Notes: a model not told the origin generated them from the sequence alone. Shown: positions 1 through 10,755, numbered from the stretch's first letter. The stretch is 64,000 nt of DNA from Synaphobranchus kaupii (GCA_029718625.1 CM056376.1:83658541-83722540); one strand, 5' to 3'. A program made the numbers and translations.

Positions 1-947
1 GATCCTGTACTTTGTCTGTTTATTCTGTGTATTTATGTTTCCTGATTTCTTTTGCTTATTTCCCTGATCTTTGTTTTATTGTGCTTATTATTTCCCCGCA
101 TTACCCTCGCGATTGTCTGTTTATGTTCTCCCGTTCTAACATTAGGTTTTTAGAGTTCGCTACTAACATTACTAATTACTAATTAATCTTGAGTTTCTAC
201 CTGCAGCTGTCATTTCCCTCCTCGTTATCCTGTATCTATCTGTGATTTCACATTCTCTGCACGTGTGTCCACTTCCGCGTGCCTCCCCTCCGAGCTGTGC
301 ACGTGTCTACCTGCTAACCCCAGGCCGTTTGTTATCATTGTGTCTATGTGCATTCCAGTCCATGTCTTACATTCCCCCCGTTATTCTATTATTGGTTAAC
401 CCTCATTGTGCTCACCTGTGAGTAATTTCCCCTCCCCGGCTCTGCACACCTGATTCCCATTATGTCTGTCTCCCTCAGTGTATATAACCCTGTTATCTCT
501 GTCTTTCTTCGCGAGTTCGTCATCATTGTTTTGCCTCAGTGTTTTTGCCTCATTGTCTAGCCTTTTTTCGAGTACTAGTTTCTTTCTGTTTTGTATGAGT
601 TGTCTGTTCTGTCTTAGTATCTGTTTCCCGAGTTTCTGTAAGTCAGTTTTGTATTGGTTTCCCGAGCCTTTTTCCTTGGTTGTTTTTGTTTTCTGTGTCC
701 GTGGGTTTTCCTGGTTTTCGACTGCTGCCTGTGTTCTCGCGACCATGATTTTTGGATTCTGTTTTTGTGCCTCTGCTGTGCCTTCCCGGTTCCGACCCCT
801 GCCTGTTCTGTGACTATTCTTTGGACTCTGTTTTTGTCCCGTTGCCCTGTCTCCCCGGTTTTTGACCCTGCCTGTTGTACCTTGGATAGCTGTTTTTCCC
901 TCATTAAACTTCTGCTTAGTCAGTCCTGTTTCCCATCAACCCTAACA
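1..947 (+). repeat. LTR-A long terminal repeat (5' copy, cut by window edge)
   Basis: The window opens a few bases inside an LTR whose family start is TGTTAGGATCCTGT, as seen in the complete solo copy at 51827-53305. Shared blocks include the CTAACATTACTAATTACTAATTAATC tract region near 160-190, a TATA-like TGTATATAACCC at about 478-490, an ATTAAA polyadenylation-type signal near 904, and the terminal CCTAACA ending at 947. Relative to the solo copy, this LTR lacks the block around 2537-2760 of the second LTR. It reads in plus orientation and is followed directly by a gag-like leader. It belongs to an LTR retrotransposon, probably Ty3/gypsy-like by analogy with similar fish elements; no pol gene is present to prove the superfamily. 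Confidence 0.75.
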
Positions 948-1189
948 GAACGAACTCGCCAGTTTTGGACCCAGTGGACAGTGAACCATCTTTTATGGCT
1001 GAGCATAAATTTTTCGAGGACCCTTTTTCTCACCATAACTATGGGGAATACCTCATGGGTATCTGGGGGCGGAACCCTGAGTTCGCCTGCCGGCATGCCG
1101 ACCACTACCCATCACCCCAGACTCTTGATTGGCCCACCTTCCACTCCGTTAGGCTCGGAGGCCTAACCCTTCAGCCGGGTCAGCCTTGA
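948..1189 (+). pseudogene. gag-like N-terminal fragment of LTR-A element
   Basis: Just downstream of the LTR is a short frame of about 74 codons. Its expected initiator reads TTG at 965-967 (context TTGGACCCAGTGGACAGT), and the next in-frame ATG is near 995. The peptide begins DPVDSEPSFMAEHKFFEDPF and stops at 1187-1189. The position immediately behind the LTR and the Met-Asp-Pro-type start resemble gag leaders of fish gypsy-like elements, which is the basis for the call. There is no zinc knuckle, protease or polymerase behind it. The frame is a remnant: either decayed or part of a non-autonomous derivative. Confidence 0.45.
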
Positions 1190-1252
1190 GCCTACTACCC
1201 CGTCATTCACCCAACCCCAACCATCACCTTTCGAAGGGACCCGCCTGGTCCT

Positions 1253-2521
1253 GTGTCTGGGAAACTATGGGCCCAGGAGAAGGCGAGGGGGTCCTGGTTC
1301 CCCGCTGCATCAGCGGACTCAGCTACCCATCGACGGAGGATCCATTTTCTACCCGTCGACGGAGGATCCATTTTCCACCCGTCCGTGTTCACCAACGCCC
1401 CGCCTGTTCCCCAGTCAGTCACCCTCGCTGACGCCCTGCCGATTCCTCGGTTGGTCATGTTTCCTCCTGTCCCGCCACGTTCCAGCCCTCCTGTCCCGCC
1501 ACGTTCCAGCCCTCCTGTCCCGCCACGTTCCAGCCCTCCTGTCCCGCCTCGTTCCAGCCCTCCTGTCCCGCCTCGTTCCAGCCCTCCTGTCCCGCCTCGT
1601 TCCAGCCCTCCTGTCTCGCCTCGTTTCAGCCCTCCTGTCTCTGAGCTGCAGAGCCAGCTACCTGCCTGTCCTGAGCTGCAGAGCCAGCTACCCGCCTGTC
1701 CTGAGCTGCAGAGCCAGCTACCCGCCTGTCCTGAGCTGCAGAGCCAGCTACCCGCCTGTCCTGAGCTGCAGAGCCAGCTACCCGCCTGTCCAGATCTGCA
1801 GAGCCAGCTACCCACCTGTCCCGACCTGCAGAGCCAGCTACCCGCCTGTCCCGACCTGCAGAGCCAGCTACCCGCCTGTCCCGAGATGCAGAGCCAGCTA
1901 CCCGCCTGTCGTGAGCCTAGCTGCCAGCGGCCACCTCCTGTGCCTGGGCCGCCTAGCCAGCGGTCGCCTCCTGTCCCTGGGCCACCTAGCCTGCGGCCGC
2001 CCATTCGCCGCCGGTCTCCAGAGCAGTCCAGCCCACGCCGCCGCCGGCCTCCAGAGCGGTCCAGCCCAAGCCGCCACCGGCCTCAAGAGCGGTCCAGCCC
2101 AAGCCGCCGCCGGCCTCAAGAGCGGTCCAGCCCACCCCGCCGCCGGCCTCCAGAGTGGTCCAGTCCATGCCGCCGCCGGCCTCCAGAGCAGTCCAGCCCA
2201 AGCCGCGGCCGGCCTCCAGAGTGGTCCAGCCCACGCCACCGCCAGCCTCCAGAGCGGTCCAGCCCACGCCGCCGCCGGCCTCCAGAGCGGTCCAGCCCAC
2301 GCCGCCAGCCTCCAGAGTTGTCCCTTCTGTGCCGCCGTCCGACCGTTATTTCCCCCCTTCGGATCCCCTCCACCCACCCTGCTCGGCATTCCGGACATTA
2401 TGAACTTTCCCAGTTTTCACCCCTATTCCTTTTCACCCTGCTGACCCATTCCCTCCTTACCAGAAACCTGTTTATTTTCCTGACTTTGTGTATTGTGTTT
2501 AGTATTTTACCATCACTCTAG
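1253..2521 (+). CDS. proline-rich tandem-repeat open frame between two LTRs
   Basis: A 422-codon open frame lies between the two LTR-A copies. After a roughly 70-residue non-repetitive start it has three consecutive repeat blocks: about seven 8-residue units of the type PPVPPRSS (1463-1640), nine 10-residue units of the type [10 protein letters not shown] (1643-1912), and ten 11-residue units of the type [11 protein letters not shown] (about 2010-2320). The units are 24, 30 and 33 bp, all multiples of three, so repeat growth preserves the frame. No catalytic motif, signal peptide or membrane segment is visible. Other frames and the opposite strand are also open across the same DNA, so openness by itself is weak proof of coding. 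It could be a captured or gag-derived low-complexity protein of a non-autonomous LTR element, or merely a minisatellite. The last 20-odd codons run into the next LTR. Confidence 0.35.
   Translation: MSGKLWAQEKARGSWFPAASADSATHRRRIHFLPVDGGSIFHPSVFTNAPPVPQSVTLADALPIPRLVMFPPVPPRSSPPVPPRSSPPVPPRSSPPVPPRSSPPVPPRSSPPVPPRSSPPVSPRFSPPVSELQSQLPACPELQSQLPACPELQSQLPACPELQSQLPACPELQSQLPACPDLQSQLPTCPDLQSQLPACPDLQSQLPACPEMQSQLPACREPSCQRPPPVPGPPSQRSPPVPGPPSLRPPIRRRSPEQSSPRRRRPPERSSPSRHRPQERSSPSRRRPQERSSPPRRRPPEWSSPCRRRPPEQSSPSRGRPPEWSSPRHRQPPERSSPRRRRPPERSSPRRQPPELSLLCRRPTVISPLRIPSTHPARHSGHYELSQFSPLFLFTLLTHSLLTRNLFIFLTLCIVFSILPSL
1463..2320 (+). repeat. three adjacent minisatellites (24-, 30- and 33-bp units)
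   Basis: Block 1 repeats CCTCCTGTCCCGCCACGTTC plus four bases. Block 2 repeats GAGCTGCAGAGCCAGCTACC plus ten bases. Block 3 repeats a unit around CGCCGCCGGCCTCCAGAGCG. The first copies are nearly identical to one another and the later copies vary, as expected of tandem expansion by slippage or unequal exchange. The tract is strongly GC-rich compared with the AT-rich surroundings. Confidence 0.9.
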
Positions 2522-3576
2522 TTTCCTTGTCAGTCCGCGTTCCAGGTTTCCTGAGATTCCACTCCCTGTCTTTGTCATTGCACTATTTGGGTGATTTTGG
2601 GAACATTCGGATTTCCTCTGTATTTCGTATCTCGTTTTCTTTCTTCTGGCTTTCTTAATATTTGTATATAATACTAATGTACTAATTGTACTAACTGTTA
2701 GTTTGTTAGCAGGTTAGTATTAAATATAATCTAACGTGTGTATATAATACTAACCTACTAACATTATGGTTTTAGAGTTTGCTACTAACATTACTAATTA
2801 TTAATTAATCTTGAGTTTCTACCTGCAGCTGTCATTTCCCTCCTCGTTATCCTACCCCTGTATCTATCTGTGATTTCGCATTCTCTGCACGTGTGTCCAC
2901 TTCCGCATTCCTCCCCTCCGAGCTGTGCACGTGTCTACCTGCTAACCCCAGGCCATTTGTTATCATTGTGTCTATGTGCATTCCAGTCCGTGTCTTACGT
3001 TCCCCCCCCGTTATTGTATTATTGGTTAACCCTCATTGTGCTCACCTGTGAGTAATTTCCCCTCCCCGCCTCTGCACACCTGATTCCCATTATGTCTGTC
3101 TCCCTCAGTGTATATAACCCTGTTATTTCAGTCTTTCTTCACAAGTTAGTCATCATTGTTTTGCCTCAATGTTTCTTCTAGCCTTTTTTCGAGTACTAGT
3201 TTCTTTCGGTTTTGTATGAGTTGTCTGTTCTGTCTTAGTATCTGTTTCCTGAGTTTCCGTCAGTTTTGTATTGGTTTCCCGAGCCTTTTTTCTTCGTTGA
3301 TTTTTTTCCTTTGTTGCTTTTCCTGGTTTTCGACTTCAGCCTGTGTTCTCGCGACCCTGATTTTTGGATTCTGTGTTTGTGCCTCTGCTGTGCCTTCCCG
3401 GTTCCGACCCCTGCCTGTTCTGTGACTACTCTTTGGACTCTGTTTTTGTACCATTGCCCTGTCTCCCCGGTTTTCGACCCTGCCTGTTGTACCTTGGATA
3501 GCTGTTTTTCCCTCATTAAACTTCTGCTTAGTCAGTCCTGTCTGCGATTGGGTCCTGTTTCCCATCAAGCCTTACA
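2466..3576 (+). repeat. LTR-A long terminal repeat (second copy, 5' end degraded)
   Basis: From about 2466 the sequence again matches the LTR-A family: the CAGTCCGCGTTCC block (about 2531), the run of short ACTAAC-type repeats (2690-2800), a TATA-like TGTATATAACCC (about 3109-3121) and ATTAAA (about 3513). It ends CTTACA at 3576. The canonical TGTTAGG start is not recognisable, so the 5' boundary is approximate. Similarity to the copy at 1-947 is high from about 2760 onward. Confidence 0.7.
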
Positions 3577-3955
3577 ACCTGGACACCTGCCTGGGCCATA
3601 ACTGGTATGCCCTTGACAAGTCTGAGGAGGAAGAGGCCTGGGACGAGCTGGATGGGTCCATATGGTGCGAATGGTGTGGGAACCTTCGCCACCGCGGGAA
3701 CTGGGGACTCACTAGAGGCTGCCGCCTTGTCCCGAGAAACCACCAGAGGCCGCAGCTTTGCCACCTTGTCCCTCACAACCCCCTGTCGCTGCAAGCTGTC
3801 CAGAATGTGCGCCCTCACTGCCACATTACCAGGCCTCCAGAAGAGCCTGCCTGCCGCAGCGGGCCCTCCAGATGCTCCTTGGCCACCACCTCGTCCCGAG
3901 GCTACGCTAGAGGGCACCGTCCCACCACCCAGTCCCGAGGCGCCAGCAGATTTTT
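3577..3955 (+). pseudogene. second gag-like internal fragment behind LTR-A
   Basis: The DNA following the second LTR has an open frame (3579 onward) containing WYALDKSEEEEAWDELDG, an acidic segment resembling gag leaders of fish LTR elements; this is an inference from general resemblance. In another frame 3607-4011 is open but is proline- and alanine-rich without known motifs. The fragment stops where foldback and Tc1-like DNA begins near 3960. The order LTR, internal, LTR, internal suggests a tandem element that has lost its third LTR. Confidence 0.35.
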
Positions 3956-3959
3956 TGCC

Positions 3960-4025
3960 CATCAATCTACACTCAATAACCCATAATGACAAAGTGAAAA
4001 CATGTTTTTAGAAATCATCAACATC
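3960..4025 (+). mobile_element. short Tc1-type 5' untranslated fragment
   Basis: The stretch around CCCATAATGACAAAGTGAAA (3979-3998) matches the equivalent stretch inside the complete Tc1 element at 12611-12640. It is a small remnant only, joined to foldback-family DNA at about 4025. Confidence 0.5.
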
Positions 4026-4355
4026 AACAGAAAACCTCAACAGACTCTCGATATGTTATTTTCAGGTACTGTTACAAGCGATACTATAACCTCTCTGCAT
4101 TTGAATGGATCTCTATGGGAATTGGGGGTGAGACTAGATTCAGCTAGTAAATTACGCTGGTACAGTATGGAACACATGACTGGCGAAATGGCTGTCATCA
4201 AGGCTCTAAGGTATCAAACAAGCCCCAAACCATAACTATGTTGCCAGATATGGAGTAGATATGGATAGATCACTGCAAGGGTTATTTTTCCTGACAAATT
4301 TTCCTATAGAACTCCTATAGAACTGGGGGAAAAAGTCAGGAGAAGAAACCCTTAA

Positions 4356-7300
4356 CCTCTTAATACCAAACGCCCCCTAGCGGTAACGCGGGCGTTACGG
4401 AATTTATTAAAATTTATATTTCATTAATTTAATAATAGAGAATAAACTGCTAACCTCAATATGTTGATTAAATATCCTTAAGATACATCCATTCTTTCTA
4501 GGAAAGTGGTTTTTAAGCCCAAAACGTCGCATTAAAACTTCGTAAATAACGTTGTAAACTTAGACCTAATTACCAAACATTTATTGCAGCTTGCTGCCAC
4601 TCCATAAACAATGCGTTGGTAAACTATTCTGCTTGATTATATTTCACAAAACTTTGCTTTGAAAAATCGTTATGCATTAAAGCTTTAAGAAAAAACACTT
4701 GAAAACGTTCTACACCGCTGTGCATGCTTTCTTCAAGTTACTAAACAGACTTGTGATTTTCTGCTCTTCGCCGCGAGTAGTTCGGCTGTGTCCCGTTCAG
4801 CATTGTGAAACTCGGCCAGTTGAGTGAGTACCAACCCCTTAGCTTAGTTTGTTGTCGACAAACCTGTTTGGGACATGACTGCGGAGTGTTTTGTCAAACC
4901 GTCGTCAATTGGGTGCATTGTCTTGATTGATAGCACAGTAGTCCTATCCAAAGTAGGAATGACTGGTTGGAGGCAGCCTCCAGATTCAGTCTTGTTTTTC
5001 TCCCATTGGGTCTTAAACCTGTCTGTCAATTTTTGAGCCAATAGCCAAGACTGTTATCTTTAAAATAAGTGCTCATACATCATATCCGATTCAAAATATA
5101 CAAGTTATCGCAGTGCGTAACAGAAGGTTAGGTTTCATTGTAGTACGCGGACGCATTAGAGCGCAATAGGGTTAGCTTATCATTTAGCTTTGCTTGTTCA
5201 TAATTTACTTAGCTACGTTCCGGTTAGTAAAGAACAATTAATTAGGTAAGACCCGCAGTTAAATTTTTTTACTTTAGAGTATTTTTGATACAGTTTTTGT
5301 GTAGTTATGCCGAGATTTTTGAGGCGTTTATCTGTGCATCAAGTGCTAGACGAACTGGATAAGCCAGAAGATGTTTTTGCCGAGGGAGACTCATCCTGTC
5401 TCAGTGACGCTGAATCCACTGATGACCGAGATGATGTTGCTGACATGTAAGTTGTTTTATCATACTAACAGTGTTATGCTATAAACGCATTGAATTTCGC
5501 CATGGCAGGTAACGTCGTTAGGGCTGGTGGTATTACCGATTTTTCGATATACCAGTGTGAATTCACGCAATGCCATGCGGGTTCGTAATTACATTGTCAA
5601 CTGTATTTTATTGTTTTTCATACAATTAATATTAAAAATTGCACATTCCAACGGTATGATAAATAATTTATGAAGTAAACTTAGGGTGTATTGTCTGTGT
5701 TAACAAACTCGCACGTGTTACGTGGCGTTGCCAACAACACAGATGTTTATGGAAACGGTAAGTTTGGTGTAAGCATTGAAGGAAATGTGCAATTTAGCTG
5801 CAATGCGTGAATCCCTGTGTTTCTTCTGTGAAGCTAACTAACCTTATATACTTATGCATAAAATCGGTCCCTCTCAGCTAAATTAATATAGATAGTATTA
5901 CCTTTACAGTGGCAAGCTAGCAAGCAAAATTACAGGTAACAAGCAGCTAGCTATCTATTTGTGTCTGAGATGAGCTACTAAATCGATTTTTTCTGAGTGT
6001 GAAATGGCTTCTGGAAGTGTTTAGTAAAGTCATTGTTCCACATGAGTAAATTGTTCTGTATGCAGTACAGAAGGCTGTGCAGGTAAACAAAATGGCAATT
6101 TATGCATGGTATGAGGGAGAGAACATGATAACATGAGGGAGTACTTGTTTATTATTATTATTGTTGATTGTTGTTGGATAAGGGGGACTAATGGGTATAT
6201 CAACATCGTGGACAATTCCATGGACAGGGTTAGTGGGGTTTGTAATGATGCTGATTGCTCTCCTGAGGGAATGTGTAGTCTAAATGGCTTCTGTATGAAT
6301 GGTTAAATAATCTCTCCTCACCCTCCACCCCCATGTTTTGATCCTTTGCCTTTTTTTGTTTTTAGTTCATTTTTTCAAGCTTTTTGGACCCTGCCATTTT
6401 GTACTTTCTTTGTGTAAATACGGTAACGTCAGCAATTAGAGGGCAAGGATCTTTTTATTTGTTACAGCAGGGGTGTTTTTATTTTATCTAGGAAACTGGT
6501 GGACTTTTGATTTTTTATCCACTGCACTTTTAGTAGTATACCTTAGTGCACTTGTATATAGTTGATATATGTTTGTCATGTATAAAGTTTTGCCTCCTAA
6601 AACCCAACCCCAACGTCCCCGTCGTAGGAGGTGGCAACAGAATAAAGGACAGGACTGGCAAGCAGTAATGTGTAGGGAAGTTTCATACTATTCCCATTAT
6701 TCATTTGAAAATCTGTTTGCACATTCCTGGACTCATTTCTGGCGAATGGGGCTCTGGTGAAATACACAAGATTCACTGTGCTGCTACATGGGTTTTGACA
6801 GCTTTTTGTGACCTCGGGTAGTTAGTTGTGTAATATGAAGAGCAACAAGAACACGCCTAAAAATGAACTTTTATTGCCAATATTGACAAATTATCTCATT
6901 TCTTTGTAAAAACCTAAAAAAGAAATCATATTGAGACCTTTCTGGAACATTGCCATTTTTGGCACATTTGGCACCATTTGGCACCATTTGGATAACGAAA
7001 AAGGTTCACCTGAAAAAAAAACCTGTAAAATTTGAATGGTTTGAGATATTGACACCAGATTGTTAGCAGAGGTAGGCAGCATATTGATGAATCAGATAGA
7101 GGAGTCATTTCCTTGATTGCATTTGTAGCTCCCCAGGTAAAAATTATTAAACTTGAATGTAGGTACCCGTTTTTTAGTTTTTTTATATTTTCTGTACATA
7201 AATTGTTGTAGTTAAGTATCAAAAACTGGATTTCTATGAGGTCTCACTGCTTAGTCGTAATACTGCAGGTGTCTTTTTTAATAAAAGCCATGAACCATAT

Positions 7301-7393
7301 TTGTACCATTTATAGTTTTTGAGATAACCACCTTTGTTTGTCACTAGTGAAAACAGGCGAAAATTGGCCTATTTTTCCCTCGGTAGGAAGAGG
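4356..7393. mobile_element. piggyBac-like transposon, non-autonomous or internally decayed
   Basis: The element is bounded by TTAA at 4352-4355 and TTAA at 7394-7397. Its ends are inverted: CCTCTTAATACC on the left, and the reverse complement of the right end reads CCTCTTCCTACC. TTAA duplication with CC-type ends is the hallmark of the piggyBac superfamily. The uninterrupted target (CCCTTAAAGTGATCC) is visible in the related copies near 35200 and, on the other strand, near 8980, which confirms the insertion and its edges. Only one convincing coding piece remains (5307-5446). The rest of the 3.04 kb has no long frame and is AT-rich, so the element cannot make a full transposase. Confidence 0.8.
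5307..5449 (+). pseudogene. first-exon remnant of piggyBac-type transposase
   Basis: An ATG at 5307 opens 46 codons that read PRFLRRLSVHQVLDELDK and then turn strongly acidic (EGDSSCLSDAEST, DDRDDVAD). A classic splice donor, AT|GTAAGT, lies at 5447-5452; reading through it gives an immediate stop. An acidic N-terminal region ahead of the DDE domain is typical of PGBD/piggyBac proteins, and the frame sits inside the TTAA-bounded element. No DDE region or C-terminal cysteine-rich finger could be found downstream, so the remaining exons appear deleted or unrecognisably decayed. Confidence 0.45.
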
Positions 7394-7426
7394 TTAAAGT
7401 GATCCATTCACATCTACTTTAAAATA

Positions 7427-7920
7427 CATAAGCCAAAAGTATCCAGACACCCCTTAGTCTGTGGCTGTTTTTCTTGGTTTGAACTTGGCACCTTTGTTCT
7501 AGGGAAGGCAGATCTTAATGCTACAGCATACAATGACATTCTAGAAGATTCTGTGCTTCCAACTTTGTGGCAACAGTTTGGGGAAGGCCCTTTCCTGTTT
7601 CAGAATGACAATGCCCCCATGGACCTTGATTTGCCCCCAAAAATCAAGGTCCATATAGAAATGGTTGTTGAGATCAGAATGGAAGAACATGACTGGCCTG
7701 CACAGAGACCTGACCTCAACCCCATCAAACACCTTTGGGATCAATTGGAAAGCCGACTGCAAGCCAGGCCTAATTTCCCAACATCAGTTCCCGAACCTCA
7801 ATAATGCTCTTCCGGCTGAATGGAAGCAAATCCAAGCAGCAATGTTCCAACATCTAGTGAAAAGCCTTCCTAGGAGAGTGGCTGCTGTTATAACAGAGGG
7901 GGGGCAACTGTAGTAGTAGG
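7427..7920 (+). pseudogene. Tc1-like transposase C-terminal relic
   Basis: The left part AGCCAAAAGTATCCAGACAC (7432-7451) resembles a Tc1 end. Coding remnants include [11 protein letters not shown] (second catalytic Asp), [19 protein letters not shown], where the usual catalytic Glu of NPIEHLW is Lys, and a C-terminal ALPAEWKQIQAAMFQHLVKS in a different frame. The frame shifts near 7790. Between the second Asp block and the PDLNP block there is an unexpected 36-bp palindromic segment at 7619-7654. The N-terminal DNA-binding half is absent. The element is inactive. Confidence 0.8.
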
Positions 7921-8416
7921 TGGTCTCCCTCAACTGTGTTCTGGTTTAACAAATGTTAAATAAAGAGCTTTTCTCTCTCTCTATCTCTCTTCCTCCCCTG
8001 CTCAGTCTCTCTGTCTCTCCTGCTCAGTGTCTCTCAGGTTTCAGTAAGAGAATGTACAACCACTAAAACCTGTATTAGGTCCTGACTGAAATGGACTGAT
8101 CTCGATTTAGGGATTAAGAGGCATATTTATTAGATTGCAGAGAGCACGGAAATAAACAGCATTGGTTCTAATGGTCTAAATCCAGCAGGTTCTGTTCCAG
8201 CAGTATATGGTTCAGGGCCAGGCTGGAACCCATCAATTTAAACAGTTAATTACCCTAGGTAAATTAGATCACTACACCCCCCAGGAGTTTTGTCATCACA
8301 AATTCAAATCTATTCAAAAATATTTAGTTTAACTGACTTAAATGGTGAAAAGTACAAAAATTTTGGAGTAACATTAAGTAATTATTTTTTACAATGAATT
8401 ATATAATAATAATAAT
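7921..8416. other. CT-rich low-complexity tract, then unrecognised DNA
   Basis: 7970-8036 is a degenerate (CT)n tract. 8040-8416 shows no convincing frame or repeat family and ends in an ATAATAATAATAAT run that abuts the foldback element. Confidence 0.6.
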
Positions 8417-9627
8417 TACAACCCCAATTGTCCCAAGTTGGGACATGTAAATGTGGTGGTGGAAAATGCACATAAAAGCAGAAAGCAGTGATTTGTAAAT
8501 TCTCTTTTACATATACAGTATGTAATTGAAAGTACAAAGAAAATGTATTTAATGTTTTACCTTATCAACATTATTGATTTTTGTAAATATATGCTAATTC
8601 TGAATTTGATGCCTGCAACACATTCTAAAAAAGTTGGGACGGGGCAAAAAAAAGACTGGGAAGCTCAAAAAAAACCCTGTTTTCCATTCCACAGGTAAAC
8701 AGGTGATGCTATCATGACTGGGTATAAAAGAATATCAAAAGACTCTTGATATTTTATTTTCAGGTACTCTTAGAAGCGATACTATAACCTCTCTGCATTT
8801 GAATGGATTTCTATGGGAATTGGGAGGTGGGACTAGATTAAGCTAGAAATTACACAGGAATAGCATGGAACCCATGGCTGGCTAAATGGCTGTAAGTCAT
8901 CAAGTGTCTGAGGTATCAAATGAGCCTCAAACCATCACTCTGCTGCCAGATATGCAGTAGATATGGATGGATCACTTTAAGGGTTGTTTCTCCTGACTCA
9001 TTTCCCTATTGAACTCTATGGAAAAATAAGCCAGGAGAAACAACAATCCAAGTGATCCATCCATATCTACTGCATATCTGGCAGCAGAGTGATGGTTTGA
9101 GGCTCATTGGTTTAAGGTTCGTTTGATACCTCAGACCCTTGATTACTTACAGCCATTCAGCCAACCATGGATTCCATACTATTCCCGTGTAATTTACAGC
9201 TTAATCTAGTCCCACCCCCCAATTCCCATAGAGATCCATTCAAATGCAGAGAGGTTATAGTATTGCTGAAAATTAAATATCAAGAGTCTTTTGATATCCT
9301 TTTATACCCAGTCATGATAGCATCACCTGTTTACCTGTGGAATGTTCCAAACAGGTGTTTTTTTTAACTTCCCAGTCTTTTTATTGGCCCTGTCCCAACT
9401 TTTTTGGAACGTGTTACAGGCATAAAACTTGGAAATAGTGTATATTTACACAAATCAATAAAGTTGATATATATAATAATATATTATTATATATATAATA
9501 AAGTTAAATATCTTTTCTTTGTACTGTTTTCAATTAAATATATGTAAAAGATAATTTACAAATCACTGCTTTCTGCTTTTATGTGCATTTTACATACTGT
9601 CCCAACTTTTTTGGAATTGGGGTTGTA
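8417..9627. mobile_element. complete 1.2-kb foldback element (family FB), TA-flanked
   Basis: The element begins TACAACCCCAATTGTCCC and ends with the inverted GGAATTGGGGTTGTA at 9627. Almost the entire length is one inverted repeat: the left arm (8417 to about 9005) matches the right arm (about 9015-9627) in reverse, including GTGATTTGTAAATTCTCTTT, GATACTATAACCTCTCTGCA and the central GATCACTTTAAGGGTTGTTT. It encodes nothing. The TA at each end suggests Tc1/mariner-type transposition, but the superfamily is an inference. Other copies lie at 4026-7425, about 35150-35440 and 62563 to the window end. The transcript would fold into a hairpin of about 600 bp per arm. Confidence 0.85.
9467..9502. 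repeat. AT-only perfect hairpin within the foldback right arm
   Basis: The tract TATATATAATAATATATTAT and its continuation is self-complementary. It is flanked by a repeated ATAAAGTT that exists once in the opposite arm, so it is an extra insertion or slippage expansion in this arm. It may extrude as a cruciform. Confidence 0.7.
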
Positions 9628-10165
9628 TTATTATTATTAAATCAGAATTTAAAATTATCCAGCATCCTTGTGACACAATGCAGTGTTTGTGCCCAGTCTG
9701 TACTGACCAAGGTGACCTTCTTAGTCAGTCCCCAGATGTCTCTGACATCTGTTCCCTTCATTTAACAAGTGGGTTCTCTCTTAATTGGAAGTAGAAAATG
9801 TGTGTTATCGCTTTAACATGTCTCCATATGAACTCTAAACAACCTTGGACTCTCTATAAAAATCTAGTTTCAGTTTCATGGGTAGTGAATATCATAAATA
9901 GAACAAAAATCTATGTGTGAGATGTATTTAAAGAGTCTAATTTTTTAATTAAATTGAGGTTAATTGTTTCAGAGAAATTAAAAAATTCAGCAGTCGCGAA
10001 ACAAGGTAGCGTAACATCATCACTTAACTCTATACTAGTACTTTTACTTATGTGGTATTGCACAATTACTGTGTGTTTATCAAGCAATTAATATTATTAA
10101 TTATTGTTGTATATAATGCCTAATGCATTACGATTGCCACTTTCTTATATCAAATTCTTATGTCT
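9628..10165. other. unrecognised AT-rich DNA
   Basis: I see no repeat family, conserved frame or structural motif here beyond AT-rich runs near 9930-10110. Confidence 0.5.
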
Positions 10166-10169
10166 ATAT

Positions 10170-10755
10170 CCTCTATGTGAGGGAGGGGAAGAGTTCGGAG
10201 AACCAGACGCGACCGGAAGGGGATCTAAAAGCTACCCACAAACGTGGAGTAACCACAAGTTAGAGGGAGGAAATTTGAAACATGAACAGAACAGAAAAAA
10301 TAAACAAAAGGGAAATAACCCCCAGCGTATAAGCCAACAGATAAACAACCCAGAAAAGAGGGTGATTTGTAGACTCAAGCAGAAATAGACAGAAAGTGAA
10401 AGAAAACCTCAAGCTCAATGAAATACAAATGAGCTGAAACATGGAGGAAAAGAAGAAAAAGGTAACAAAGGTTACAGCCTCAAAGAGGACTGAAAAAAAA
10501 CTGAGGAAAGAACTTAGAGAAAGAAACAGGAAAGAGAAAGTTCTAGAGAACTAATCCTATAACTCTAAATTAAAGGAAGTTCCTGCGTATCTTTCAAGAC
10601 AGAAAAGATATGCAGTCCTCCAAGTCCTATGCCAAAATTACCGGCCAGAGTATAAACAAAGCTTACACAAAAGCACAGACCAAAGAAGGCGTTGAGCTTA
10701 AGTAGCCTGCAAGCACCTGAAACCAATAACACATAAATGTGGCTAAAAATTAATA
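10170..10755 (-). repeat. decayed LTR, same family as 28372-29037
   Basis: The text follows the solo LTR at 28372-29037 in the same order: GACGCGACCGGAAGGGGAT against GATGTGACCGATAGGGGAT, then AACCCCCAGCGTATAAGCC against AACCCAGCGAATAAGCC, then scattered matches. Both ends are unclear and no target duplication can be seen. By analogy with the better copy it reads on the minus strand. Confidence 0.5.

Larger units (their letters stand above)
4026..7425 (+). mobile_element. partial copy of foldback family FB, split by a piggyBac-like insertion
   Basis: 4026-4355 and 7398-7425 are parts of one copy of the family that is complete at 8417-9627. The shared text includes GATACTATAACCTCTCTGCA, the CTATGGGAATTGGGGG stretch and the half-site AACCC-TTAA-AGTGATCC. 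The two parts are separated by the element at 4356-7393. The copy is incomplete on both sides: it lacks the TACAACCCCAATT terminus. Confidence 0.75.

Noticed and set aside
478..1166. Open frames inside LTR-A rich in Cys, Phe and Ser
   Set aside because: They lie within the LTR, recur on both strands and at each LTR copy, and have no domain; they reflect T-rich composition.
4844..5041. Minus-strand 65-codon frame inside the piggyBac-like element
   Set aside because: No resemblance to transposase blocks; likely incidental.
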